A DNA stretch of 56,742 bases, from contig BCRI01000035.1 in assembly GCA_001552515.1 (NCBI GenBank), positions 1-56,742 of the forward strand, read 5' to 3'. Under the pieces are notes generated by a model that saw only the letters and a list, made by a program, of their open reading frames with translations, was not told where the DNA came from and did not search any database. Source of the DNA: Sphaerimonospora mesophila NBRC 14179 = JCM 3151 (GTDB lineage: Bacteria > Actinomycetota > Actinomycetes > Streptosporangiales > Streptosporangiaceae). Below are positions 1-8,891 of the stretch, in pieces. The stretch's first letter is position 1. Each line of letters starts with the position of its first letter. The translations under genes and the position numbers were made by a program.

Positions 1-504
1 GGTGCGGAACGGGCGGCGGCCGAGGGACTGCTTGCGGCGCTCGGCGTCCTGCGGCGGCTGGGCGTCCCCGTGGACCGGGCCGAGGAGCGCCGGGCCAGGC
101 GGGACCTCGCCAGAGCCGGGCGTTTCGCCGCCGTCGTGAGCCGTCAGTTCGCGCCCCGGCTGGACGCGTTGACCCGGCTGGCGGACGACGACACGCTCGT
201 CTGCCGCTGCGAGGAGGTGACGGCCGGGCAGGTGCGGCGGACGCTGGCCGAGCATCCCTACGTCACCACGGTCAACGCGGCCAAGCTGCTGACGCGCTGT
301 GGCATGGGGCCGTGTCAGGGCCGCTACTGCGGGGTCACGCTCGCTCACCTCGTCGCGGAACACACCGGCCGTCCGGTCGAGGAGACGGGAGTGTTCACCG
401 CGCGGGTTCCGGTGAAGCCGCTGAGCGTGGGTGAGCTGGGCGGGTCCCCCACGCCGTTCACCGATGTTCATGATCGTGAACATGGCACGAGTGTTAAGTA
501 TTGA
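1..504 (+). CDS. FAD/NAD(P)-dependent oxidoreductase, C-terminal part with BFD-like [2Fe-2S] domain (5' end outside window)
   Basis: The reading frame is open from the first base and stops at 504, so the gene starts upstream. The visible 167 residues hold a BFD-like iron-sulfur domain: a CRC pair in VCRCEEVT and, about 33 residues later, a second pair in CGMGPCQG, with YC just after. This arrangement is known from HcnB/OoxA-type and D-hydroxyproline/opine dehydrogenase alpha subunits, where the cluster passes electrons from the flavin domain to a partner subunit. The FAD-binding part is not in the window, so the substrate cannot be judged. The last codons overlap the palindrome at 464-483. 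It may be the end of a separate operon or a member of the amide-catabolism cluster that follows; the regulator gene between them argues for separate transcription. Confidence 0.8.
   Translation, partial: GAERAAAEGLLAALGVLRRLGVPVDRAEERRARRDLARAGRFAAVVSRQFAPRLDALTRLADDDTLVCRCEEVTAGQVRRTLAEHPYVTTVNAAKLLTRCGMGPCQGRYCGVTLAHLVAEHTGRPVEETGVFTARVPVKPLSVGELGGSPTPFTDVHDREHGTSVKY
464..483. promoter_or_regulatory. Palindrome, candidate operator of the XRE-cupin gene
   Basis: Seven-base arms ATGTTCA and TGAACAT are perfect and flank a GATC-centred hexamer. The site lies about 40 bp upstream of a plausible -35 element. Related ATGTT and AGAACAT half-sites recur at 535-556 around the -10 region. XRE-cupin regulators commonly control their own promoter, so autoregulation is a reasonable inference. 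Binding is not shown. Confidence 0.4.
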
Positions 505-524
505 TATCGCAGGTAAAGTGAGCC

Positions 525-554
525 TTGTCGGGTTCATGTTTAGTCTGATAGAAC
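525..554 (+). promoter_or_regulatory. Candidate promoter of the XRE-cupin gene
   Basis: TTGTCG (525-530) and TAGAAC (549-554) are separated by 18 bases. Transcription would begin near 560, which leaves about 30 bases of leader before the preferred ATG at 595. An ATG at 559 would be leaderless. Confidence 0.35.
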
Positions 555-594
555 ATCCATGCAAGGTGAAAGTTCCGATCCCGAGGGGCAGCTG

Positions 595-1182
595 ATGAGC
601 GTCGAGCACGGAGATCCCGGCTTCGACGCCGCCGCCGTCGGCCGCCGCATCCGCCAGGTGCGCCAGGCCAAGGGCATGTCGCTGCGCGAGCTCAGCGCGA
701 AGGCGGGCCTGTCCCACGGCTTCCTCTCCCAGGTCGAGCGCGGCCTGTCCTCGCTCGCCCTCACGTCGATGTCGTCGGTGGCGGCGGCGCTGGGCCTGTC
801 CGTACGGGACTTCCTGGCCGGCTCGCCGGCCGAGGCCGACGGGTCGTACTGGTGGATCCAGCGCGGTGCCGAGGCGGCGGAGACGCTGCAGATCGGCGAC
901 CGCTACTACCGGTTCCTCTCCAAGCGCTCGGCGCATCTGCAGCTGGAGCCGATGCTCGTCCGCATACACGCGGGGGAGCGGTGGGACCGCGAAGGCGTCC
1001 ACGAGGGGGAGGAGTTCGCCTACGTCCTGGAAGGCGAGCTGGTCGTCACCGTCGACGGCGTCGACCACCTTCTCGGCCCCGGCGACAGCGTTCACCTGCG
1101 ATCGTCGATCCCGCACAGCATCCGGAACGACGGCACGGCCACCGTCACCGTCGTCTCCGTCCTCACCCCGCGGCTGTCCTGA
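595..1182 (+). CDS. XRE-family transcriptional regulator with C-terminal cupin domain
   Basis: A DNA-binding regulator of 195 residues. A helix-turn-helix of the Cro/CI type occupies about residues 10-70 (GRRIRQVRQAKGMSLREL, then LSHGFLSQVERG). A cupin effector domain covers about residues 115-190 (GEEFAYVLEGELVVTVDG, then GDSVHL and PHSIRND). This two-domain layout is that of PuuR/SutR-like regulators, which sense a small molecule through the cupin pocket. The ATG at 595 is preferred because GAGGGG lies just upstream; an in-frame ATG at 559 would add 12 residues but has no ribosome-binding site. The gene sits in front of the peptide-type importer and hydantoinase genes and is the obvious candidate to control them. 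Confidence 0.88.
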   Translation: MSVEHGDPGFDAAAVGRRIRQVRQAKGMSLRELSAKAGLSHGFLSQVERGLSSLALTSMSSVAAALGLSVRDFLAGSPAEADGSYWWIQRGAEAAETLQIGDRYYRFLSKRSAHLQLEPMLVRIHAGERWDREGVHEGEEFAYVLEGELVVTVDGVDHLLGPGDSVHLRSSIPHSIRNDGTATVTVVSVLTPRLS

Positions 1183-1290
1183 CCCAGCCGCCGCATATCC
1201 GTAAATCCCGATCTCGCCGTAGTGAGGCGTGCCCGAGCCGCCTCCCGCGCCCCGTCACGTGCTCTCACTCGAACTCCATGGAGGACAGCC

Positions 1291-2955
1291 ATGGCCCCGC
1301 TCAAGGATTCCGCCGCGTCGAACGCATCCCGGTTCTCCCGCCGGTCGTTCTTCCAGCTCCAGCTCGGCGCCGGCGCGCTGCTCCTGGTCGGCTGTGCCCG
1401 AGGCACCTCGACCGACGGGGCGGGCGCGCAGTCCGGCGGCGGTTCGACCGACACGCTGCGCATCGCCGTGCCGTCCGACCCGGGCAGCCTGGACCAGGAC
1501 TACCTGGCCTTCGACCTGGTCGGCCTCGCCCTGATGAAGAACTACTACCCGTACCTCATCGACCACCCCTACGTCAGGCAGGGGGACGCGATGGTGCAGG
1601 ACACCACCAAGGCGCTGCCCGTCATCGCCGAGTCGTGGACCTCCGACGACACGGGCCGGGTCTGGACGCTGAAGCTGAAGCAGGGCGTCACCTTCCCCAG
1701 CGGGAACGAGCTGACCGCCGACGACGTCAAGTGGTCGCGCGACCGGGCCTTCGAGGCCAAGGCCAACGTCGCGGGCATCTACCGGATGATCGGGCTGACC
1801 GAGCCGGGACAGGTCGAGGTCGTCGACCGCTACACCGTCCGCTTCGACCAATCGAAGCCGAGCGCGCTGTCCAGCGCCATCCAGGTCATCGCGCTGTACA
1901 TCTGCGACAGCGTCGAGATGAAGAAGCACGCGACGGCCGACGACCCCTGGGCCAAGGCGTGGTCGGCCAAGAACGCCACGGGCGGCGGCGTCTACAACAT
2001 CGCCTCCTACCAGCGCGGCGGCCAGATGATCCTCCAGCTCAACGACAAGTATCCGCTCGACGTCTACGGCACCGGCGTCACACCGTTCCCCAAGGTCGAG
2101 GTGCGGATCGTGCCGTCACCCGCGAACCGGCGGCTCCAGCTGGAGAAGGGTGACATCGACATCGCCTTCGGGCTCGGTCAGCGTGACATCGCCGACCTCG
2201 AGAGCAAGTCCGGCATCAAGGTCATCTCGGCGCCGGGCACGGAGTTCTATCACATCCCGCTCTCGGTCACGACGGCGCCGTTCGACGACAGGAAGGTCCG
2301 GCAGGCCCTCGCCTACGCCATGCCGTACGAGCAGATCCTCACCACGGTCTTCCAGGGCAAGGCCCGGCGGAGCACCAGCCCGCTGCCGCTGGACATGCCG
2401 GGTCACTCGGAGAAGGGCTACCCGTACGACACCGACCTGGAGAAGGCGAAGGCGCTGCTCGCCGAGGCGGGCAAGCAGGATGGCTTCACGACCACGCTGG
2501 CGATCGACGCCGACAACCAGATCCAGGAGCAGATGGCGGTCATCGTCAAGAACCAGCTCGCCAAGATCGGCATCACGCTGGAGATCTCCAAGCTCGACCC
2601 GGCGCAGTTCGCCGAGCGGCGGGCGAAGAACGACATCCCGATGCAGATCGCCGTCGGCCAGCTCTGGGTCAACGACGCCGAATACCTCATGGCGACCAGC
2701 CTGACCAAGGACTCGTTCCTCAACTACGCCGACTACCGCGACCCGCGGGTCGAGAAGATCTTCGAGAGGGTGACGGTCGCGGTCGACCAGGGTGAGCGGG
2801 AGAAGGCGTTCGCCGAGCTGCAGGACATCCTCGCCGAGGACGTCCCCTGGCTCATGCTCTGCCAGCCCGACTTCCAGCTCCCCGTCCGGTCTCACGTGAC
2901 CGGCTGGGCGCAGCCCGTCGACGGCCTGTTCCGACTGGGCTTCCTGGGCAAGTGA
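1291..2955 (+). CDS. ABC transporter solute-binding protein, family 5 (Dpp/Opp type), Tat lipoprotein
   Basis: A 554-residue extracytoplasmic binding protein. The N-terminus has a twin-arginine motif (SRRSFFQ) and a lipobox ending LLVGC, so it should be exported folded and lipid-anchored. The mature part has family-5 features: TLRIAVPSDPGSLDQD at the start, WTLKLKQGVTFPSG and LTADDVKWS, and a late segment with PVRSHVTGWAQPVDGLFR. The ATG at 1291 follows GGAGGACAGCC; an upstream in-frame GTG at 1222 lacks such a site and would precede the signal peptide. The stop overlaps the first permease start by one base. It should bind the substrate delivered to the downstream hydantoinase and amidohydrolase enzymes; family-5 proteins bind peptides, nickel chelates, opines and similar small amides, so the ligand is open. 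Confidence 0.9.
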   Translation: MAPLKDSAASNASRFSRRSFFQLQLGAGALLLVGCARGTSTDGAGAQSGGGSTDTLRIAVPSDPGSLDQDYLAFDLVGLALMKNYYPYLIDHPYVRQGDAMVQDTTKALPVIAESWTSDDTGRVWTLKLKQGVTFPSGNELTADDVKWSRDRAFEAKANVAGIYRMIGLTEPGQVEVVDRYTVRFDQSKPSALSSAIQVIALYICDSVEMKKHATADDPWAKAWSAKNATGGGVYNIASYQRGGQMILQLNDKYPLDVYGTGVTPFPKVEVRIVPSPANRRLQLEKGDIDIAFGLGQRDIADLESKSGIKVISAPGTEFYHIPLSVTTAPFDDRKVRQALAYAMPYEQILTTVFQGKARRSTSPLPLDMPGHSEKGYPYDTDLEKAKALLAEAGKQDGFTTTLAIDADNQIQEQMAVIVKNQLAKIGITLEISKLDPAQFAERRAKNDIPMQIAVGQLWVNDAEYLMATSLTKDSFLNYADYRDPRVEKIFERVTVAVDQGEREKAFAELQDILAEDVPWLMLCQPDFQLPVRSHVTGWAQPVDGLFRLGFLGK

Positions 2956-3965
2956 TGAGGCTGGCACGCTACGCGGGGCGGCGGCTGCTCCTGCTGCTCC
3001 CGGTGCTGGTGGGCGTCAGCATCCTGACGTTCCTGCTGGTCCGGGTGCTGCCGGGCGACCCCGTGCGCACAGTGCTGCCACAGTCGGCCACCGAGGCCGA
3101 CGTGGCGGCGGCACGGGAGCGTTTCGGCCTGGACGCGCCGCTGCCCGTGCAGTACCTGATCTATCTGCGCAACGTCGCGACCGGCGACCTCGGCACGTCC
3201 TTCCAGAGCGGCCAGGACGTCGGCGTCGAGATGGGCGAGCGGATCGGCGCCACGATCGAGCTGATCGGCTACGCGATGATCATCGCGCTGCTCGTCGCCA
3301 CGGTGATCGGCGTGGCCGCGGCACTCCGCCGCGGCGGGCTGCTCGACAAGGGCGCCAGGCTCGTCGGCATCGCGGGCAACGCGATCCCCGAGTTCGTCCT
3401 CGGCCTGATCCTGATCATCGTCTTCTACGGGTCGCTGAGCTGGGCGCCCGCCCCGGACGGGCGGGTGGACGGATCGACCGGTCTGGTGCCGATCACCGGG
3501 GCGAGCACGTTCGACGCCGTCCTCGGCGGCAACCTGCCCGCCCTGGGATCGGCGCTCGCGCACCTCGCGCTGCCGGTGACGACGCTCGCGCTCGTCGTGC
3601 TCGCGCCGCTGCTCAACACCGTGCGCTCCGGCGCGGTCTCCGTCATGGACTCCGACGCCTACATCTGCGCGGTCGCGCACGGGCTGCCGCGCCGTACGGT
3701 GATCAAGCGCTACCTCGCCCGCCCGACCCTGGCCGGGCTGCCGACGCTGACCGCGCTCATCTTCGGCAACCTGATCGGCGGGGCGGTGCTGGTGGAGACG
3801 ATGTTCTCCTGGCAGGGCCTCGGCCAGTGGGCGCTCAAGGGTCTCGTCACCCGCGACTACCCGGTGATCCAGACGTTCGTGCTCGTCACCGCCGTCGCCT
3901 ACCTGCTGCTCTTCCTGATCGCCGACGTGGTGCAGGCCTGGCTCGACCCGAGGGTGAAGATCTGA
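2955..3965 (+). CDS. ABC transporter permease, DppB/OppB type
   Basis: A 336-residue inner-membrane permease. The first helix is followed by the family signature RVLPGDPVRTVLP and a periplasmic segment with DLGTSFQSGQ. The cytoplasmic EAA-type loop is replaced by the DppB-like stretch SDAYICAVAHGLPRRTVIKR, which contacts the ATPases. About six membrane helices are evident. The ATG at 2955 shares one base with the preceding stop; the GTG one codon earlier is less likely. It pairs with the permease that begins at 3965. Confidence 0.9.
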   Translation: MRLARYAGRRLLLLLPVLVGVSILTFLLVRVLPGDPVRTVLPQSATEADVAAARERFGLDAPLPVQYLIYLRNVATGDLGTSFQSGQDVGVEMGERIGATIELIGYAMIIALLVATVIGVAAALRRGGLLDKGARLVGIAGNAIPEFVLGLILIIVFYGSLSWAPAPDGRVDGSTGLVPITGASTFDAVLGGNLPALGSALAHLALPVTTLALVVLAPLLNTVRSGAVSVMDSDAYICAVAHGLPRRTVIKRYLARPTLAGLPTLTALIFGNLIGGAVLVETMFSWQGLGQWALKGLVTRDYPVIQTFVLVTAVAYLLLFLIADVVQAWLDPRVKI

Positions 3966-4846
3966 TGGCCCGTGATCCCCTGACCCGCGGTGGAATCGCG
4001 ACCGCGCCGGGTGCCCCCAGGCGCGTGCGCCGACAGGGCGCCAACGGGGCGCTGATCACCGGGTCCGTCCTGTTCGGCCTCGTCGTCTGCGGCGGGCTGT
4101 TCGCCTCGCTGCTGTCGTCATGGGGGCCGCGGGCCGCCGACGACGTCAACACGCTGGTCCCGCCGGGGACAGCAGGGCACCTGCTGGGCACCGACCGGTT
4201 CGGCTACGACGTGCTCTCCCGGGTCCTGCACGCCGTACGGCTCGACCTGCTCGTCGGCGTCAGCGCGGTCGTCGTGGCCGTGGTGGTCGGTTCGCTGATC
4301 GGCGCGGCCGTCGGCTACCTCGGCGGATGGGCCGACGAGGTCGGCATGCGCGTGGTGGACATCCTGCAGGCGTTCCCCGCGTTCGTGCTCGCCCTCGCGG
4401 TGGCGGCCGTGCTCGGCGGCGGCCCGGTGGCCCTCGTCCTCGTGCTGGCGCTGGTCAACGTCGCACCGTACATCCGGCTGATGCGCAGCGAGGTGCGCGC
4501 GGTGCGGTCGGCGACCTACGTGGAGGCCGCCCGGTGCGCGGGCAACGGCACGCTGCGGCTGCTGCTGCGCCACATCGTCCCCAACTGCCTGCGGCCGGTG
4601 TTCGTGCTGGCGCCGCTCAACTGCGGCTGGGCGGTGATCACGCTGGCCGGACTGTCCTTCCTCGGCCTGGGCGTCGAGGTGACCGAGGCCGAATGGGGCG
4701 CGATGATCAACACGGGGGCCGGCGACGCGCTGTCCGGTGACTGGTGGCCGGTGGTCTTCCCCGGCGCGGCCCTGTTCGTCACCGTGCTCGCGCTCGCGCT
4801 GATCTCCGAGGGGCTGCAGTCCGCGACCAGGGTGAGGCGCTCATGA
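3965..4846 (+). CDS. ABC transporter permease, DppC/OppC type
   Basis: A 293-residue permease. The cytoplasmic N-terminus leads into one helix, then the DppC signature HLLGTDRFGYDVLSRVLHA, then five further helices. The EAA-like loop reads RSATYVEAARCAGNGTLRLL, followed by HIVPNCLRPV. The ATG at 3965 overlaps the previous stop by one base, and its own stop overlaps the next ATG by four, so the importer subunits are translationally coupled. It forms the membrane channel with the 2955-3965 product. Confidence 0.9.
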   Translation: MARDPLTRGGIATAPGAPRRVRRQGANGALITGSVLFGLVVCGGLFASLLSSWGPRAADDVNTLVPPGTAGHLLGTDRFGYDVLSRVLHAVRLDLLVGVSAVVVAVVVGSLIGAAVGYLGGWADEVGMRVVDILQAFPAFVLALAVAAVLGGGPVALVLVLALVNVAPYIRLMRSEVRAVRSATYVEAARCAGNGTLRLLLRHIVPNCLRPVFVLAPLNCGWAVITLAGLSFLGLGVEVTEAEWGAMINTGAGDALSGDWWPVVFPGAALFVTVLALALISEGLQSATRVRRS

Positions 4847-5811
4847 GCCTGCTTTCCATCCGAGACCTGTCCGTCACCATCGCCGGATCGACGGGCGACG
4901 TGGCCGCGCTCAGCGGCGTGCGGCTCGACATCGAGCCGGGCACCGTCGTCGGGCTGGTCGGCGAGAGCGGCGGCGGCAAGAGCATGCTGGCCCGCAGCGT
5001 CGTCGGGCTGCTGCCGCACACCGCGAGCGCGACCGGGCAGGTGCTGTTCGAGGGCGACGACGTGCTCGCCATGACCGGTGACCGGCTCCGCCGGCACCGG
5101 GGGGCGGGCGCCGCGATGTGCTTCCAGCAGCCGCTGCTCGCGCTCAACCCGGTCCGCCGGGTGGGCGACCAGCTCGTCGACCGGCTCGTCGCCCACGGCG
5201 GCGCGGCACGCCGCGCCGCGCGGGCCCGCGCCGTCGAACTCCTCGGCCAGGTGGGCATCCGGGAGCCGGAACGCCGCTTCCGCGCCTACCCGCATGAGAT
5301 GTCCGGCGGCATGGCCCAGCGGGTGATGATCGCCCTGGCGCTGGCGTGCGGCCCGCGGCTGCTGCTCGCCGACGAGCCCACCACCGGGCTCGACGTGACG
5401 CTCGCGGGGGAGATGCTCGCGCTGTTCCGGCGCGAGGCCACCGAGAACGGCCGCGCCGTCCTGCTGATCTCGCACGACATCGCGGGCATCGCCGCGGTCT
5501 GCGACCGGCTCGCCGTCCTGTACGCGGGAACCCTGGTGGAGCACGGCCCGGCCGCCGAGGTGCTCGACGCGCCCCGCCACCCCTACACGCGCGGACTGCT
5601 CGCCGCCGTGCCCAGCCTGCACGGCGATCCGGGGCAGCCGATGCGGGGCGGGCAGCCCATGCTCGGCGCGGCCCCGCAGTCCTGCCCGTTCGAGCCGCGC
5701 TGCCCCTCGGGCGAGGCCGAGTGCGGGCGGCGGCGGCCCGCCCTGGTCGAGATCGGCCCGGCTCACCTGGCCGCCTGTCCGGTCACCGCACGAGAGGAGG
5801 CGCGCGGGTGA
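4843..5811 (+). CDS. ABC transporter ATP-binding protein, DppD/OppD type
   Basis: A 322-residue ATPase. It has Walker A GESGGGKSM, in which the usual third-position serine is glycine, the signature MSGGMAQRVMIALALA and Walker B LLLADEPTTGLD. The C-terminus carries the oligopeptide-transporter extension with several cysteines (CPFEPRCPSGEAECGRRRP), which in OppD/DppD proteins can hold an iron-sulfur cluster. The ATG at 4843 overlaps the permease stop by four bases. It should work as a heterodimer with the 5808-6809 ATPase. Confidence 0.9.
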   Translation: MSLLSIRDLSVTIAGSTGDVAALSGVRLDIEPGTVVGLVGESGGGKSMLARSVVGLLPHTASATGQVLFEGDDVLAMTGDRLRRHRGAGAAMCFQQPLLALNPVRRVGDQLVDRLVAHGGAARRAARARAVELLGQVGIREPERRFRAYPHEMSGGMAQRVMIALALACGPRLLLADEPTTGLDVTLAGEMLALFRREATENGRAVLLISHDIAGIAAVCDRLAVLYAGTLVEHGPAAEVLDAPRHPYTRGLLAAVPSLHGDPGQPMRGGQPMLGAAPQSCPFEPRCPSGEAECGRRRPALVEIGPAHLAACPVTAREEARG

Positions 5812-6809
5812 GTCTGCTGGAGATCGAGGACCTGCACGTCGTGTACGGCAGGCGGCGCGCGACCCGGCACCACGCCCTGCGCGGCGTCACGCTGTCGGTC
5901 GACCGCGGCGAGACGCTCGGGATCATCGGCGAGAGCGGGTGCGGCAAGAGCACGCTGGCGCGCAGCATCCTGCGCCTGGTCGACCCGGCCTCGGGGAGCA
6001 TCAGGATCGCCGGCACCGATGTCGCCCGGCTGCCCGAGCGGCGGTTCCGCGAGTTCCGCCGCCGGGTCCAGATGGTGTTCCAGGACCCGGTCGGGTCGCT
6101 CAACCCGAGATTGTCCGTGGGCGCGCAGCTCGGCGAGTCGCTGCGGCTCCTCGGCGGCGCGGACGGCGGCGCGCCGGAGAGCCGGATCGCCGAGGCGCTG
6201 CGCGGCGTCGGCCTCGACCCGTCGTTCGCCCGCAGGCGCGCCCACGAGCTGTCCGGCGGGCAGGCGCAGCGGATCGCGATCGCCCGCGCGCTGCTCGTCG
6301 ACCCCGACGTCATGGTGCTCGACGAGCCGACCTCCGCCCTGGACGTCACGGTCCAGGCCCAGGTGCTGCGCCTGGTCCGCGAGCTGATGGCCGCCCGCCC
6401 CCGCGCGTACGTGTACGTCTCCCACGACCTGGCGACCGTGCGCGGCATGTGCGACCGCGTCGCCGTGCTGTACCTCGGCCGGGTGGTGGAGGAGGGGCCG
6501 ACCGATCAGGTGTTCACCGAGCCGGCCCACCCGTACACCCGGGCGCTGCTGTCGGAGGCGCCGAGCCTGCGCGGCAGCGAGGTCACCGGGCCGGTACGGC
6601 TCGAACGCGCGCTCGACGCCGTCGACGCCGACGGCGGCTGCGCGCTCGCGCCGCGCTGCCCCTTCGCCGTCGCCGAGTGCCGCGAAACCGTTCCCGCACT
6701 CACCCCCCTGTCCCCCGGCAGGGCCGCCGCCTGTCCGCGGCTGCCCGAGCTGCCCGTCACGCGGATCGACCCGGCCCAAGCGGCCGGAGGTCCAACGAAT
6801 CCGAGGTAA
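5808..6809 (+). CDS. ABC transporter ATP-binding protein, DppF/OppF type
   Basis: A 333-residue ATPase partner. Walker A is GESGCGKST, the signature is LSGGQAQRIAIARALL and Walker B is VMVLDEPTSALD; the C-terminal cysteine extension (CALAPRCPFAVAECRETVP) is present. A GTG at 5808 is chosen because GAGAGGAGG stands just upstream and the start overlaps the previous stop by four bases; a longer frame reading upstream from 5346 only overlaps the DppD-type gene. It completes a five-gene importer. Confidence 0.9.
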   Translation: MSLLEIEDLHVVYGRRRATRHHALRGVTLSVDRGETLGIIGESGCGKSTLARSILRLVDPASGSIRIAGTDVARLPERRFREFRRRVQMVFQDPVGSLNPRLSVGAQLGESLRLLGGADGGAPESRIAEALRGVGLDPSFARRRAHELSGGQAQRIAIARALLVDPDVMVLDEPTSALDVTVQAQVLRLVRELMAARPRAYVYVSHDLATVRGMCDRVAVLYLGRVVEEGPTDQVFTEPAHPYTRALLSEAPSLRGSEVTGPVRLERALDAVDADGGCALAPRCPFAVAECRETVPALTPLSPGRAAACPRLPELPVTRIDPAQAAGGPTNPR

Positions 6810-6812
6810 CGC

Positions 6813-8891
6813 ATGCCCGACGAAGCACGGCCAGACACCCCGCCCGCACGCTACCGGTTGGCCGTCGACATCGGCGGCACCTTCGTGGACGCCGTCGAGC
6901 TCGACCGCGACACGCGCAGGATCCGGTTCAGGAAGGCCTCGACGACGCCGCGCCGCCCGTGGGAGGGCGTGCTCGACGCGTTCGACGCGCTCGGCACCGA
7001 CCTCGCCGCGACCGAGCTGTTCATCCACGGCACCACGCTGGGGCTGAACGCGATCCTGGAGCGGCGCGGCGCCCGCGTCGGCATCATCGCCAACGAGGGC
7101 CTGCGCGACGTGTTCCTCATGGGGCGCGGCAACGTTCCCGAGTCGCACATGTACGACTTCACCTACCGGCGCCCGCCCGCCATCGTGGCCCGCAGGGACA
7201 CCGTCGGCGTGGTCGGCCGGTTGGACGCACACGGGGAGGTGGTGACCGAGCTCGACGAGGACAGCGTGCGCGCCGCCGCCCGTTATCTGGTCGAGGAGTC
7301 CGGCGTCACCTCGATCGCCGTGTGCCTGCTGCACTCCTACCGCGACCCCGTGCACGAGCATCGGGTCGCCGAGATCGTGCGGGAGATGTACCCGCACGTG
7401 CACGTCGCGGTCTCCGCCGACATCGCGCCCGAGCACCGGGAGTACGAACGCACCTCGACCGCGGTGCTCGACGCCTACATCCGCCCGATCTTCGAGCGCT
7501 ACGTCGACCGCCTGGAGACGGAGCTCGCCGAGCGTTCCTTCGACGGCCACTTCCTGATCACGCGGTCCGGCGGCGGCGCGATGACCTCGGCGGCGGCGCG
7601 GCTGGCCCCCACCACCACCGTGCTGTCCGGCCCGGCCGGCGGTGTCGTGGGCGCGTCGTTCGTCGCCCGCCTGCTCGGCCGCGACGACCTCATCTCCGTC
7701 GACATCGGCGGCACGTCGCTGGACGCCGCCGTGTTCGAGCGCGGTGAGGCGGCGGTCGTGCACGAGGCCGAGCTGGAGCAGATGCCGCTGCTGATCCCGG
7801 TGTACGACATCCGTACGATCGGGGCGGGCGGTGGTTCCATCGCCTCGCTCGACAAGGGGATGCTCCAGGTCGGTCCGCGCAGCGCCGGCGCCGAGCCGGG
7901 CCCCATCTGCTACCGCCGAGGCGGTACGGAGCCCACCACCACCGACGCCGCGGTCGTGCTCGGCTACATCGACCCTGGCGGCTTCCTCGGCGGCGACATG
8001 GCCCTCGACGTCGACGGCGCACGCGAGGGCGTGCGCGTACGGCTCGCCGAGCCGCTCGGCATGTCGGTCGAGGACGCCGCCGCCGGTGTCTTCTCCGTGA
8101 TGCTGGCCAAGACCGTCGGCGCGATCCGTCAGATCACCGTGGAGCGCGGCCGCGATCCCCGCGGGTTCTCCATGCTGGCCTTCGGCGGCGCGGGACCGCT
8201 GCTCACCCCGATGCTGGGCCGCGAGGTCGGCGTCGTGGAGGTCATCGTGCCGCAGGCGCCCTCGGCGTTCTCCGCCTGGGGCATGCTCAGCGCCGACGTC
8301 GCGGAGGACGCCTCCCGCACCGTGCTGCGCACCCTGGAGCAGGACGCCCTGCCGGACCTCGCCGCCGGACTGGACGAGCTGGCCGCCGAGGTGACCGAGC
8401 TGCTGCGCGCGCAGGACGTGACCGGCGGGGGCGAGGTCGTCGTCCAGCGTGAGCTGGAGCTGCGTTATCTCGGCCAGGAGCACGCCCTGCGGATCGCGGT
8501 GGGCACGGAGATCGCCGACGCCGAGACGCTGCGCAAGGCGTTCGGCGAGCGGCACCAGCAGCTGTACGGCCACGCGATGGACAACGAGGTCCAGGTGCTC
8601 AACCTCCGGGTGCGCGGCGTCGCCCGGCTGGAGCAGCCGGAGCTGCCGCGGATCCCGACCGGCGACGCGGACCCGGCGCAGGCGCGAAGCGGGGAGCGGC
8701 TCGCCTACGACTTCGCGACCGGCGAGATGACGACGTTCGCCGTCTACCGCCGGGACCTGCTGGAGGCCGGCGACGTCGTGCCCGGCCCGGCCCTCGTCGA
8801 GGAGGGCACGTCGGTGACCGTCGTCCACGGCGACCAGGCCTGCACCGTCGACGAATACGGGCATCTGCTGATCCGAGGAGCGACCAAGTGA
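6813..8891 (+). CDS. hyuA: Hydantoinase/oxoprolinase, subunit A (HyuA family)
   Basis: A 692-residue ATP-dependent amidohydrolase subunit. The N-terminal actin-like fold carries YRLAVDIGGTFVDAVELD and later HGTTLGLNAILERRGARVG. The central part has RSGGGAMTS, LSGPAGGVVGAS, DIGGTSLDA and the IGAGGGSIA loop; the C-terminal region has FGGAGPLL and RYLGQEHAL. HyuA/HyuB enzymes (N-methylhydantoinase, 5-oxoprolinase, acetone carboxylase relatives) open cyclic amides or carboxylate ketones at the expense of ATP. The start at 6813 follows GAGGTAACGC, and the stop overlaps hyuB by four bases. The linked importer and amidohydrolase favour a cyclic amide substrate, but the exact ring cannot be read from the sequence. 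Confidence 0.9.
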   Translation: MPDEARPDTPPARYRLAVDIGGTFVDAVELDRDTRRIRFRKASTTPRRPWEGVLDAFDALGTDLAATELFIHGTTLGLNAILERRGARVGIIANEGLRDVFLMGRGNVPESHMYDFTYRRPPAIVARRDTVGVVGRLDAHGEVVTELDEDSVRAAARYLVEESGVTSIAVCLLHSYRDPVHEHRVAEIVREMYPHVHVAVSADIAPEHREYERTSTAVLDAYIRPIFERYVDRLETELAERSFDGHFLITRSGGGAMTSAAARLAPTTTVLSGPAGGVVGASFVARLLGRDDLISVDIGGTSLDAAVFERGEAAVVHEAELEQMPLLIPVYDIRTIGAGGGSIASLDKGMLQVGPRSAGAEPGPICYRRGGTEPTTTDAAVVLGYIDPGGFLGGDMALDVDGAREGVRVRLAEPLGMSVEDAAAGVFSVMLAKTVGAIRQITVERGRDPRGFSMLAFGGAGPLLTPMLGREVGVVEVIVPQAPSAFSAWGMLSADVAEDASRTVLRTLEQDALPDLAAGLDELAAEVTELLRAQDVTGGGEVVVQRELELRYLGQEHALRIAVGTEIADAETLRKAFGERHQQLYGHAMDNEVQVLNLRVRGVARLEQPELPRIPTGDADPAQARSGERLAYDFATGEMTTFAVYRRDLLEAGDVVPGPALVEEGTSVTVVHGDQACTVDEYGHLLIRGATK

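Noticed and set aside
559-594. Longer XRE-cupin start at 559
   Set aside because: No ribosome-binding site; it would lie at the predicted transcription start. The ATG at 595 has GAGGGG in front.
5763-8864. A 1033-codon open frame on the - strand
   Set aside because: It is antisense to the DppF-type and hyuA genes; the high GC third position keeps the opposite strand open. The translation is low-complexity and matches no family.
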